Assembly: GCA_041627895.1 (NCBI GenBank)
Contig: JBFKQC010000067.1
Coordinates: 1 to 20,657, forward strand
Length of the DNA stretch: 20,657 nt
Direction: 5' to 3'
Source of the DNA: JBFKQC01 sp041627895
GTDB taxonomy: Bacteria > Pseudomonadota > Alphaproteobacteria > Rhodobacterales > Rhodobacteraceae
Under the pieces are notes generated by a model. It was not told where the DNA came from, did not search any database, and was given only the letters and a program-made list of their open reading frames with translations. Positions 1 through 7,027 of the stretch are shown in pieces (the stretch's first letter is position 1; each line of letters starts with the position of its first letter). Made by a program: the position numbers and the translations under genes.

Positions 1-496
1 CCCGCGTCTCGCCGCCGTAATGCTTGCGCCCCGCCTCGGCGAAGGTCTCGTAGGTGCCCTGCACGATTCCCTGGGTGCCGATGTAGATCCAGGACCCTGC
101 CGTCATCTGGCCGTACATCATCAGCCCGGCCTTATCGAGCCGGTTGAAATGCTCCCACGTCGCCCAGTTCGGCACCAGGTTGGAATTGGCAATCAGCACC
201 CGGGGCGCGTCGGCATGGGTGCGGAAGATGCCGACGGGCTTGCCGGACTGCACCAGCAGCGTCTCGTCGTCGTCCAGCTCGCGCAGGCTGGCGACGATGC
301 GGTCGAAATCGGCCCAGGTGCGCGCCGCACGGCCGATGCCGCCATAAACCACCAGCTCATGCGGGTTTTCGGCCACGTCCGGGTGCAGGTTGTTCATCAG
401 CATCCTGAGCGGCGCCTCGGTGAGCCAGCTTCGGGCGCTGATCTCGGGGCCGGTGGGCGGAAAGATGTCGCGGGCGTTGTGGCGCGGGTCGGTCAT
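1..496 (-). CDS. hutU: Urocanate hydratase (urocanase), N-terminal part, runs off the window
   Basis: Second enzyme of histidine breakdown: adds water to urocanate to give 4-imidazolone-5-propionate, with tightly bound NAD+ (EC 4.2.1.49); cytoplasmic. About 165 N-terminal residues are visible, beginning MTDPRHNARDIFPPTG, with the urocanase features ENPHELVVYGGIGRAAR, LLVQSGKPVGIF and LIANSNLVPNWATWEHFN; the full family length is about 550 residues, so most of the gene lies left of base 1. The start is chosen because its ATG overlaps the hutG stop codon (ATGA at 493-496) and a TGGAGA ribosome-binding site lies just upstream. It is the last gene of the leftward hutI-hutH-hutG-hutU run and should share the HutC-controlled promoter near 4037-4066. 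Identity is essentially certain. Confidence 0.97.
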   Translation of the reverse strand, partial: MTDPRHNARDIFPPTGPEISARSWLTEAPLRMLMNNLHPDVAENPHELVVYGGIGRAARTWADFDRIVASLRELDDDETLLVQSGKPVGIFRTHADAPRVLIANSNLVPNWATWEHFNRLDKAGLMMYGQMTAGSWIYIGTQGIVQGTYETFAEAGRKHYGGETR

Positions 497-1275
497 GCGG
501 GTCTCCAGTCGGACAGCGCGGCGAGGATCGCGGCGAGAGTGTCGCGGGCGGGCTTGGCGCGCGCGGGGTCGTAGGCCCAGGGCGGCGCTTCGGCGGCGAG
601 GTAGGCGCGCTGCGCCAGTTCCATCTGGATCGCGTGGATGCCCTCGTCCGGATGGCCGTAGCGCCGCGTGGTCCAGCCGCCCCTGAAGCGGCCGTTCAGC
701 ACCGTGGGCGCGCCCGAGGCGACGGCCAGGCGATGGGTCGCGGCCTCGATCGCAGGATCGCAGGTGGCGCCGCCATCGGTGCCGATGTTGAAGACCGGCA
801 ATGTGCCGTCGAAGAGGTAGGGGATCACTGAGCGGATCGAATGGCAGTCGAACAGCACCGCGTGGCCGTGGCGCGCGCGGACCCGGTCAAGCTCGGCGCC
901 GAGCGCGGCGTGATACGGCGCGTGCCAGGCGGCGCGGCGGTCTGCGATCTCGGCCGCGCCGGGCGCCTCGGCCCAGATCGGGGTGCCGTCGAAATCGGTC
1001 AGCGGCACCAGCCCGGTGGTGTTCCGCCCCGGATAGAGGCTTTCGCCCGAGGGGTCGCGGTTGGCGTCGATCAGGTAGCGGTGGAAAGTGGCGCGCACAA
1101 TTGTCGCCCCGGGCAGCAGCCCGGCATAAAGCCGGTCGATGTGCCAGTCCGTGTCGGCCAGCGCGCGGCCGGTATCGTTCAGCCGGGCGCGCACCTCGTC
1201 CGGCAACCAGGTGCCGGCATGCGGCATCCCCAGAACGAGCGTGCCTTCGCCGCGGATCACCTCGGCCGGGGTCAT
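493..1275 (-). CDS. hutG: N-formylglutamate deformylase (amidohydrolase)
   Basis: Last enzyme of the five-step histidine route: hydrolyses N-formyl-L-glutamate to glutamate and formate (EC 3.5.1.68). 260 residues, normal for the family. Visible family landmarks are GMPHAGTWLP at residues 16-25, DTDWHIDRLY near 41-50, LIDANRDPSGESLYPGRN at 68-85 and DCHSIRS at 143-149, with histidines and acids suited to binding a catalytic metal. The reading frame is open far upstream, but the ATG at 1275 overlaps the hutH stop (ATGA) and begins the conserved N-terminus (MTPAEVIRGEGTLVLG), so it is taken as the start. Its partner HutF makes the substrate. This fits the formylglutamate branch rather than the formiminoglutamase (HutG of Bacillus/Klebsiella) branch. 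Confidence 0.96.
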   Translation of the reverse strand: MTPAEVIRGEGTLVLGMPHAGTWLPDEVRARLNDTGRALADTDWHIDRLYAGLLPGATIVRATFHRYLIDANRDPSGESLYPGRNTTGLVPLTDFDGTPIWAEAPGAAEIADRRAAWHAPYHAALGAELDRVRARHGHAVLFDCHSIRSVIPYLFDGTLPVFNIGTDGGATCDPAIEAATHRLAVASGAPTVLNGRFRGGWTTRRYGHPDEGIHAIQMELAQRAYLAAEAPPWAYDPARAKPARDTLAAILAALSDWRPA

Positions 1276-2813
1276 GGCAGGCCCCCCGTCACCGCCGCGG
1301 GCAGGCCGAGGCCCTGCAACACCGTTCCGTCGCGGATCATCGCGGCGGCCGTCTCGATCTCGGGCGCGAGGTAACGGTCGACCTCGAGCGCCGGAATCCG
1401 GCCGCGCAGGCGGGCGATCACACCGCTCAGCGGGGCGCTGGTCCGCAGCGGCGCGCGGAACCCGATGCCCTGCGCGGCGGTGATCAGCTCGACGCCGAGG
1501 ATCACGTTCAGGTTCCGGTTCATCCGGTCCAGCCTGCGGGCGGCGTGCGCGGCCATGCTGACGTGATCTTCCTGGTTGGCCGAGGTCGGCGTCGAATCGG
1601 TCGAGCACGGCGTCGCCAAGTGCTTGTTCTCGCTCATCAGCGCGGCGGTGGTGACCTCGGCGATCATCAGGCCCGAATTCAGCCCCGGATCGGGCGTCAG
1701 GAACGGCGGCAGGTCGAAGCTGAGCGTCGGGTCGACCATCAGCGCCACCCGGCGCTGCGCGATGGCGCCGATCTCGGACAGCGCCAGCGCGACCTGGTCG
1801 GCGGCGAAGGCCACCGGCTCGGCATGGAAGTTGCCGCCCGAGACGATGCGCCCCTCGTCCGCCAGCACCAGCGGATTGTCGGTGACGGCGTTGGCCTCGA
1901 TTTCCAGCGTGCGGCCGGCGAAGGCCAGCAGGTCGATCGCGGCACCCGTCACCTGCGGCTGGCAGCGGATGCAATAGGGGTCCTGCACGCGGGTGTCATG
2001 CTCGCGGTGGCTTTCGCGGATCTCGCTGCCCTCGATCAGCGCGCGCTGCGCTTCGGCGACGGCGATCTGGCCGGGATGGCCGCGCAGGTCGTGGATGCCG
2101 GCGAGAAGCGGCGCGGTCGAGCCCATGATCGCGTCGGTCGACAGCGTGCCGGTGACCACGGCCGCGGCGGCGTTGCGCCAGGCGTCGAACAGCGCAGCCA
2201 GCGCCAGCGCGGTCGAGAACTGTGTGCCGTTGATCAGCGCCAGCCCCTCCTTGGGGCCGAGCGTCAGCGGCGCCAGCCCGGCCCGCGCCAGCGCCTGGCC
2301 GCCGGGCAGCCTTTGACCGTCATGCACCGCCTCGCCGGTGCCGATCATCACCGCCGCCATATGCGCCAGCGGTGCCAGATCGCCCGAGGCGCCGACCGAA
2401 CCCTGCACCGGGATCACCGGCAGCACGCCCCGTGCCAGCATCGCCTCGATCAGCGCGCAGACCTCCCAGCGCACGCCCGAGGCGCCGCGGCCGAGCGACA
2501 GAAGCTTCAGCGCCAGCATCAGGTGGGTGGTGCGGGCGTCCAGCGGCTCGCCCACGCCGCAGCAATGCGACAGGACGAGGTTGCGCTGCAGCGTGGCCAG
2601 CGCGTCGGCGGCGATGCGGATGTTCGCCAGCTTGCCGAAGCCGGTATTGACGCCATAGACCGGCTCGCCCGAGGCGGCGGCGGCGGCGACCAGCCGCTCG
2701 GCCGCCTCGACCGCGGGGCGCGCCTCGGGGGCCAGCGTCACCGCGCCGTCGCTGCGCCAGATCGCGGCGAGATCGGCCAACGTCGCCGTGCCGGGTGCAA
2801 GGACAAGCGTCAT
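1272..2813 (-). CDS. hutH: Histidine ammonia-lyase
   Basis: First committed enzyme of histidine catabolism: removes ammonia from L-histidine non-oxidatively to give trans-urocanate (EC 4.3.1.3); cytoplasmic homotetramer in this family. 513 residues, the usual length. The MIO cofactor is formed from Ala142-Ser143-Gly144, seen in GSVGASGDLAPLAH; the active-site tyrosine lies in VYGVNTGFGKLA (Tyr53). Further family blocks are NGTQFSTALAL, NAVTDNPLVL and SENKHLATPCSTDSTPTSANQED. The start ATG at 2813 overlaps the hutI stop codon (ATGA), and the stop overlaps the hutG start in the same way, so translation of the operon is probably coupled. Its product urocanate is the usual inducer that releases HutC. 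Confidence 0.98.
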   Translation of the reverse strand: MTLVLAPGTATLADLAAIWRSDGAVTLAPEARPAVEAAERLVAAAAASGEPVYGVNTGFGKLANIRIAADALATLQRNLVLSHCCGVGEPLDARTTHLMLALKLLSLGRGASGVRWEVCALIEAMLARGVLPVIPVQGSVGASGDLAPLAHMAAVMIGTGEAVHDGQRLPGGQALARAGLAPLTLGPKEGLALINGTQFSTALALAALFDAWRNAAAAVVTGTLSTDAIMGSTAPLLAGIHDLRGHPGQIAVAEAQRALIEGSEIRESHREHDTRVQDPYCIRCQPQVTGAAIDLLAFAGRTLEIEANAVTDNPLVLADEGRIVSGGNFHAEPVAFAADQVALALSEIGAIAQRRVALMVDPTLSFDLPPFLTPDPGLNSGLMIAEVTTAALMSENKHLATPCSTDSTPTSANQEDHVSMAAHAARRLDRMNRNLNVILGVELITAAQGIGFRAPLRTSAPLSGVIARLRGRIPALEVDRYLAPEIETAAAMIRDGTVLQGLGLPAAVTGGLP

Positions 2814-4000
2814 GCCACCGCCCCGCCGAAGATCCGCAGGTAGAGCGGGTTGAAGCCGATGCGATAGGCCAGCTCCGCCGGATGCCCGACGTCCCAGACG
2901 CAGAAATCTGCGCGCATGCCCGGCGCGATGCTGCCGCAGTCGCCGAGGCCGAGCGCGCGGGCGGCGTGCGCCGTCACCCCGGCCAGCGCCTCTTCGGGCG
3001 TCAGGCCGAACAGCGTGCAGCCCATGTTCATCGCCAGGAGGATCGAGGCCAGCGGCGACGAGCCGGGGTTGCAGTCGGTCGCCAGCGCCATCGGCACGCC
3101 TTGGACGCGGAACGCCTCGACCGGCGGCTTTCGCGTCTCGTGCAGCGTGTAGAACGCACCGGGCAGAAGCACCGCGACCGTCCCGGCGGCCGCCATCGCG
3201 CCGGCGTCGGCGCCGGTGGCGTATTCCAGGTGATCGGCCGACAATGCGCCGTACCGCGCCGCCAGGGCCGCGCCGCCCATGTGCGACAGCTGCTCGGCAT
3301 GCAGCTTCACCGGCAGACCGAGCGCCTGCGCCCGGTCGAAGACGCGCGCGATCTGCGCCGGCGTGAAGGCGATGCTTTCGCAGAACCCGTCGACCGCGTC
3401 GGCAAGGCACTCGGCCTGCGCGGCCGCGAGCGCCGGCAGGCAGACCGTGTCGATATAGCCGTCGGCGTCGCCCGCGTGTTCCGCCGGCACGGCATGGGCG
3501 CCGAGAAAGCTGGTGCGCACCCGCACCGGGCGCTCCGCCGCGATCCGGCGCGCGGTGCGCAACATCCGAAGCTCGGTCTCGGTGTCGAGCCCATAGCCCG
3601 ACTTGACCTCCAGCGCGGTCACGCCCTCGGCGATCAGCGCGTCGACCCGGGGCAGGGCGGTGGCGACAAGCTCGTCCTCCGAGGCGGCGCGCGTCGCCGC
3701 GACGGTCGAAACGATGCCCCCGCCGGCGCGGGCGATCTCTTCATAGCTCGCGCCCTTCAGCCGCATTTCGAACTCGGCGGCGCGGTTGCCGCCGTGCACG
3801 ACATGGGTGTGGCAGTCGATCAGCCCCGGTGTCACCAGCCGCCCGCCGAGGTCGCGCGTCTCGTCGCCGCGGTAGATGTCCGGAACAGGGGGCGCGCCGA
3901 CCCACGCGATCCGGCCGTCGCGGATCGCCAGCGCGCCGTCGATCAGCCCATAGCCGGCACCGGGCGCCATGGCGGCGATCCTGGCATTGGTCAGAAGCAT
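2810..4000 (-). CDS. hutI: Imidazolonepropionase
   Basis: Third step of histidine degradation: opens the imidazolone ring of 4-imidazolone-5-propionate to give N-formimino-L-glutamate (EC 3.5.2.7); a metal-dependent amidohydrolase. 396 residues. Metal ligands are seen in DCHTHVVHGG (His64, His66), KLHAEQLSH (His234), ADHLEY (His257) and ATDCNPGSS (Asp309); the substrate-binding block GGNRAAEFEMRL follows the first pair. The ATG at 4000 is preceded by AAGGAG seven bases upstream and begins the typical MLLTNARI N-terminus, so the longer upstream open frame is not coding. It is first in the leftward operon; the predicted promoter gives a leader of about 30 bases. Confidence 0.97.
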   Translation of the reverse strand: MLLTNARIAAMAPGAGYGLIDGALAIRDGRIAWVGAPPVPDIYRGDETRDLGGRLVTPGLIDCHTHVVHGGNRAAEFEMRLKGASYEEIARAGGGIVSTVAATRAASEDELVATALPRVDALIAEGVTALEVKSGYGLDTETELRMLRTARRIAAERPVRVRTSFLGAHAVPAEHAGDADGYIDTVCLPALAAAQAECLADAVDGFCESIAFTPAQIARVFDRAQALGLPVKLHAEQLSHMGGAALAARYGALSADHLEYATGADAGAMAAAGTVAVLLPGAFYTLHETRKPPVEAFRVQGVPMALATDCNPGSSPLASILLAMNMGCTLFGLTPEEALAGVTAHAARALGLGDCGSIAPGMRADFCVWDVGHPAELAYRIGFNPLYLRIFGGAVA

Positions 4001-4034
4001 CGCGTCGCTCCTTGAGTCGCGGCGGGGAATGCGA

Positions 4035-4056
4035 TTATTATGTCTATACATAATAA
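4035..4056. promoter_or_regulatory. HutC operator between hutI and hutF
   Basis: A 22-bp AT-rich inverted repeat stands out in an otherwise very GC-rich stretch. Its arms are TTATTATG (4035-4042) and CATAATAA (4049-4056) around a six-base centre, and the core TGTCTATACA (4041-4050) differs by one base from the TGTATATACA core known for HutC of Pseudomonas. It lies in the 79-bp gap between the divergent hut operons, and hutC itself is in one of them, so autoregulated repression of both directions with relief by urocanate is the natural reading. The repeat and position are seen; binding is inferred from the family. Confidence 0.85.
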
Positions 4057-4066
4057 CGCGAGTCAA
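4037..4066 (-). promoter_or_regulatory. Promoter for hutI-hutH-hutG-hutU
   Basis: On the minus strand a -35 box TTGACT (4061-4066) is followed after 18 bases by a -10 box CATAAT (4037-4042). Transcription would start near 4030, giving a leader of about 30 bases before hutI. The HutC palindrome covers the -10 and most of the spacer, so repressor binding would block RNA polymerase. A symmetrical CATAAT (4049-4054) on the plus strand may serve hutF, but no good -35 box accompanies it. Confidence 0.6.
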
Positions 4067-4079
4067 TCGGGTGGCAGCC

Positions 4080-5444
4080 ATGGCGCGACTTTGGGCGGAA
4101 CAGGCGCTGACCGGCGAAGGCTGGCAGCGCGACGTGCTGGTCGAGACGGACGCGGCGGGACGGATCGCGGCGGTGACGCCCGGCACGCCTGCGGCCGGGC
4201 ACCGGGCAGCCGTGCTGCTGCCGGCGCCGGTCAACGCGCACAGCCACGCCTTTCAGCGCGCGATGGCCGGGCTGACCGAGGCGCGGGGACCCGCGGGCGG
4301 CGACAGCTTCTGGACCTGGCGGCGGCTGATGTACCGGTTCCTGGAACGGCTGACGCCCGGGCAGGTGCAGGCAATCGCCGCCTTCGCGCAGGTCGAGATG
4401 CTCGAGGCCGGGTTCGGCGCGGTGGCCGAGTTCCATTACCTGCACCACGGCCCGGACGGGACACCCCATGCGCGGCTGAGCGAGATGTCCGACCGCATCG
4501 CCGCCGCGGCAGCGGCATCCGGGATCGGGCTGACCCTGCTGCCGGTGCTTTACGAGCGCGGCGGCTGCGACGGCCGGGCGCTTGGGCCGGGGCAGGTGCG
4601 ATTTGGAAATGATATCAACAGGTATTCCAGGTTAATTGACCTGTCACATGAAGCGTTCGATGCGCTGCCCGCGGATTGCCGCATCGGTGTCGCCGCGCAC
4701 AGTCTGCGCGCGGTGGCGCCCGAATCGCTGGCAAGTGTCGCGGCGCTCGCGGGCGATGGCCCGATCCACCTTCACCTGGCCGAGCAGGTGGCCGAGGTCG
4801 AAGAGGTGCGCGGCGCATGGCGCGTACGCCCGGTGGAGTGGCTGTTGGCCAATGCCGCGCCGGGGCCGGGCTGGGGCCTGGTGCACTGCACGCAGATGCT
4901 GCCGCACGAGACCGCGGCTCTGGCGGCGACCGGGGCGGTCGCGATCCTCTGCCCGGTCACCGAGGCCAATCTCGGCGACGGGATATTCGACGGTGTGCGC
5001 TGGCTGGATCACGGCGGCGCAATCGCATTGGGTTCGGACAGCAACATACTGATTTCGCTGCAGGAAGAGATTCGGATGCTGGAGCATTCGCAGCGCCTGC
5101 GCGACAAGTCGCGCGCGGCACTGGCCGGTGACGGCGCCTCGATCGGGCGGCGCATATTCGAGGCGGCGGCGCGCGGCGGCGCGCAGGCCGCGGGGCGCGG
5201 CAGCGGCGTCATCGAACCCGGCGCCTGGGCCGATCTTCTGGCGCTGGACGGGGTGCATGTCGACCTGGAGGGGCGCGAGGGCGACACGGTGCTGGACGTC
5301 TTCGCCTTCGCCGGGCGCCGCGCGATGGTGCGCGACGTCTGGTCGGCGGGGCGGCATGTGGTGCGGGATGGCCGGCACATCGCGCGCGACGCCATCGAGG
5401 CCGCCTACAGGCGCGCGCTGACCGGGTTGAGGGATGCGCTGTGA
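4080..5444 (+). CDS. hutF: Formimidoylglutamate deiminase
   Basis: Fourth step of the five-step histidine route: removes ammonia from N-formimino-L-glutamate to give N-formyl-L-glutamate, the HutG substrate (EC 3.5.3.13). 454 residues, usual for this amidohydrolase family. Metal-binding residues are seen in NAHSHAFQRAMAGL (His54, His56), HLHLAEQ (His232), GLVHCTQM (His269) and ALGSDSNI (Asp320). The ATG at 4080 is chosen because it begins MARLWAEQALT, a typical HutF N-terminus, after a GGGTGG ribosome-binding site; the frame is open back to 3969, but that stretch crosses the operator. Its stop overlaps the hutC GTG start (GTGA). A short AT-rich patch near 4600-4660 is unlike the rest of the gene. 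Confidence 0.96.
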   Translation: MARLWAEQALTGEGWQRDVLVETDAAGRIAAVTPGTPAAGHRAAVLLPAPVNAHSHAFQRAMAGLTEARGPAGGDSFWTWRRLMYRFLERLTPGQVQAIAAFAQVEMLEAGFGAVAEFHYLHHGPDGTPHARLSEMSDRIAAAAAASGIGLTLLPVLYERGGCDGRALGPGQVRFGNDINRYSRLIDLSHEAFDALPADCRIGVAAHSLRAVAPESLASVAALAGDGPIHLHLAEQVAEVEEVRGAWRVRPVEWLLANAAPGPGWGLVHCTQMLPHETAALAATGAVAILCPVTEANLGDGIFDGVRWLDHGGAIALGSDSNILISLQEEIRMLEHSQRLRDKSRAALAGDGASIGRRIFEAAARGGAQAAGRGSGVIEPGAWADLLALDGVHVDLEGREGDTVLDVFAFAGRRAMVRDVWSAGRHVVRDGRHIARDAIEAAYRRALTGLRDAL

Positions 5445-6133
5445 GCCGCACGGCCTCGACCTGGACCGAGATTCGCGCCGAGGCGCTGCGCCGGATCAAC
5501 ACCCGCGAATGGGCGCCGGGCGACACGATCCCCAACGAGGCCGAGCTTGCCGAGGAATTCGGCTGCGCCCGCGCCACCGTGAACAGGGCGCTGCGCGACC
5601 TCGCCGACGAGGGCCTGCTGGAGCGGCGCCGAAAGGCGGGAACCCGGGTGCCGCTGCACCCGGTGCGGCGCGCGACCCTGCGCATACCCGTGATCCGCCG
5701 GGAGATGGAAGATCACGGAAAAGCATATGGTTATCGCCTGATCTTCAACAGGGCCGAAGTCCCGCCCGACGATGTGGCCGCGCGGATGCGGGCGCGCCGG
5801 TCGATGCTGCACGTGGCCTCGCTGCACCTCGCCGACGGCATGCCGTTCATGGCAGAGGACCGCTGGATCGATCCGACCGTCGTGCCCGCCGCCCGCACTG
5901 CGCCATTCGCGACCGGGAATGCCAACGAATGGCTGCTGGCCCATGCGCCCTATACGCATGGCGAGATCGCGTTTTCAGCCGAGCCCGCCGACGCAGCGGT
6001 CGCGACATTGCTGGACCTGGCGCCGGGGGCGGCGCTGTTCGTGATCTGCCGCACCACCTGGGACGGCGCCCGCGCGGTCACCACGGTCACGCAAAGGTTT
6101 GCGCCCGGTTACAGGCTGCAGACAACGCTATGA
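5441..6133 (+). CDS. hutC: GntR-family histidine utilisation repressor
   Basis: Transcriptional repressor of the hut genes; urocanate is the usual inducer in this family. 230 residues: an N-terminal GntR winged helix-turn-helix (about residues 8-75; PNEAELAEEFGCARATVNRALRDL is the recognition region by position, followed by LADEGLLERRRKAGTRV), then a UTRA-type ligand-binding domain (about 90-230) ending in RTTWDGARAVTTVTQRF and PGYRLQ. The start is a GTG that overlaps the hutF stop by four bases. A strong operator candidate lies in the hutI-hutF gap. The 3' end overlaps the convergent RHH gene by six bases. Confidence 0.95.
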   Translation: MSRTASTWTEIRAEALRRINTREWAPGDTIPNEAELAEEFGCARATVNRALRDLADEGLLERRRKAGTRVPLHPVRRATLRIPVIRREMEDHGKAYGYRLIFNRAEVPPDDVAARMRARRSMLHVASLHLADGMPFMAEDRWIDPTVVPAARTAPFATGNANEWLLAHAPYTHGEIAFSAEPADAAVATLLDLAPGAALFVICRTTWDGARAVTTVTQRFAPGYRLQTTL

Positions 6134-6346
6134 CCGGCTGCGGTAATGCCGCAGGACGTAAAGCCTGATCGCCGAGGCAAGCCCCGTCTCGACCCCGCGC
6201 GATTCATCAATTTCGGCTGCCAACGCGTTGATCGGAAGCGATTTCCTGGCGGCAATTTCGCGAAAAGCGGCCCAGAACTCGGGCTCCAGCGAGACGCTGG
6301 TGCGGTGCCCGCGAAGGGTCAGCGAATGCTTCTCGGGGCGGGTCAT
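6128..6346 (-). CDS. Ribbon-helix-helix domain protein
   Basis: Small protein of 72 residues with the pattern HRTSVSLEPEFWAAFREIAARK then INALAAEIDESR and SAIRLYVLRHY, matching the ribbon-helix-helix family (RHH_4 type) common in alphaproteobacteria. The beta strand (TSVSLEP) and two helices suggest a dimeric DNA binder, but no target is known. Its ATG overlaps the stop of the DUF4169 gene (ATGA at 6343-6346), so the two are co-translated. Its stop codon lies inside the end of hutC on the opposite strand, with a six-base overlap. Role unknown. Confidence 0.88.
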   Translation of the reverse strand: MTRPEKHSLTLRGHRTSVSLEPEFWAAFREIAARKSLPINALAAEIDESRGVETGLASAIRLYVLRHYRSRS

Positions 6347-6531
6347 TCCTCGTCTTCGATGCGGTGGCGGTCGAGCGCCTTGCGCACCCGCTCGTTCTGC
6401 GTCGCCTCGAGGATACGCTGCGCCTTTGTGCGCCCGAATGTCACCGCGTTTTCATCGGCTTCCTGACGTTTCTTCAACTTGTTACGGGCCTTGCGGGCCT
6501 TGTTCAGATTGATCGGCTTGGTCACGCTCAT
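6343..6531 (-). CDS. DUF4169 family protein
   Basis: 62-residue, strongly charged protein beginning MSVTKPINLNKARKARNKL and containing TFGRTKAQRILEA, the hallmark of DUF4169, a family I know from Rhodobacteraceae and relatives; function unknown. It is almost entirely predicted helix, rich in Arg, Lys and Glu, with no membrane segment. It is the first gene of a two-gene unit with the RHH protein, and such pairs often sit next to fumC, as here. The ATG at 6531 gives the conserved N-terminus; an AGGGAC sequence lies unusually close upstream. Confidence 0.88.
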   Translation of the reverse strand: MSVTKPINLNKARKARNKLKKRQEADENAVTFGRTKAQRILEATQNERVRKALDRHRIEDEE

Positions 6532-6601
6532 GTCCCTGCGATTGCTGCTGCCCCGATGCTTCGGCCGGTCGGAACGCCGCCCGCCGCGCCGGCGTCGCCC
6601 G

Positions 6602-6610
6602 TGCTATACT
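6602..6610 (+). promoter_or_regulatory. Extended -10 promoter candidate for the 6674 gene
   Basis: TGCTATACT is an extended -10 element (TGn plus TATACT) in a GC-rich 142-bp gap between divergent genes, 63 bases before the ATG at 6674. No -35 hexamer is recognisable at the right distance, which is typical of extended -10 promoters. Prediction only. Confidence 0.4.
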
Positions 6611-6673
6611 GCGATGCGCCGCGGCCATGCAATTGCGCAGGCACCGCGGCGGCCAAAGCGGAGGAGTGGGGAG

Positions 6674-6988
6674 ATGATGATCGCACGCTGGCACATCGAG
6701 GCGAAGTTCGGCCACAAGCAGGACGTGATCGAGCTGATGAAGGAATGGAACGAGGCGGTCGGCAAGCAGACCGGCCTCGACATCAACGAGGAACGCATGA
6801 TTACCGGGTCGATCGGCGCCAAGGAGGCGGTGATCGAGACCGAGATGGAGATCGCAAGCCTCGCCGACCTGGATGCGTTCTTCGACAAGATCGGCGCGGT
6901 CCAGGTGCACAAGGACTGGGGCCGCAAGATGAGCGATCTGGTGGTCTCGGGCTCGTCCTACTGGGAGGTGTTCCGGGTCATCGACTGA
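6674..6988 (+). CDS. Small conserved protein, possible dimeric alpha/beta-barrel fold
   Basis: 104 residues beginning MMIARWHIEAKFGHKQDVIELMKEWN. The layout is a beta strand with aromatic residues, a long helix containing a DVIELMKEW motif, a strand (ITGSIGAKEAVIETEMEIAS), a second helix (LADLDAFFDKIG) and a final strand (SYWEVFRVID). This resembles the dimeric alpha+beta barrel (ABM/NIPSNAP-like) arrangement, but I cannot name a family with confidence. The ATG at 6674 follows GAGGAG by seven bases; the frame is open further upstream but without a good start. It stands alone and converges on fumC. No signal peptide or membrane segment is seen. Confidence 0.8.
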   Translation: MMIARWHIEAKFGHKQDVIELMKEWNEAVGKQTGLDINEERMITGSIGAKEAVIETEMEIASLADLDAFFDKIGAVQVHKDWGRKMSDLVVSGSSYWEVFRVID

Positions 6989-6998
6989 CGCAGCGCAC

Positions 6999-7017
6999 CC
7001 GGCGCGGCGGGGGCCGG
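6999..7017. terminator. Weak hairpin between convergent genes
   Basis: CCGGC (6999-7003) and GCCGG (7013-7017) can form a short GC-rich stem with a nine-base loop in the 39-bp gap between the 6674-6988 gene and fumC. There is no U-tract on either strand, so intrinsic termination is uncertain. Confidence 0.25.
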
Positions 7018-7027
7018 CAAGCGCGGT

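Noticed and set aside
801..2843. 680-codon open frame on the plus strand opposite hutG and hutH
   Set aside because: Arg/Gln/Gly/Asp-rich low-complexity translation, lying wholly opposite certain genes; a typical antisense shadow of high-GC coding DNA.
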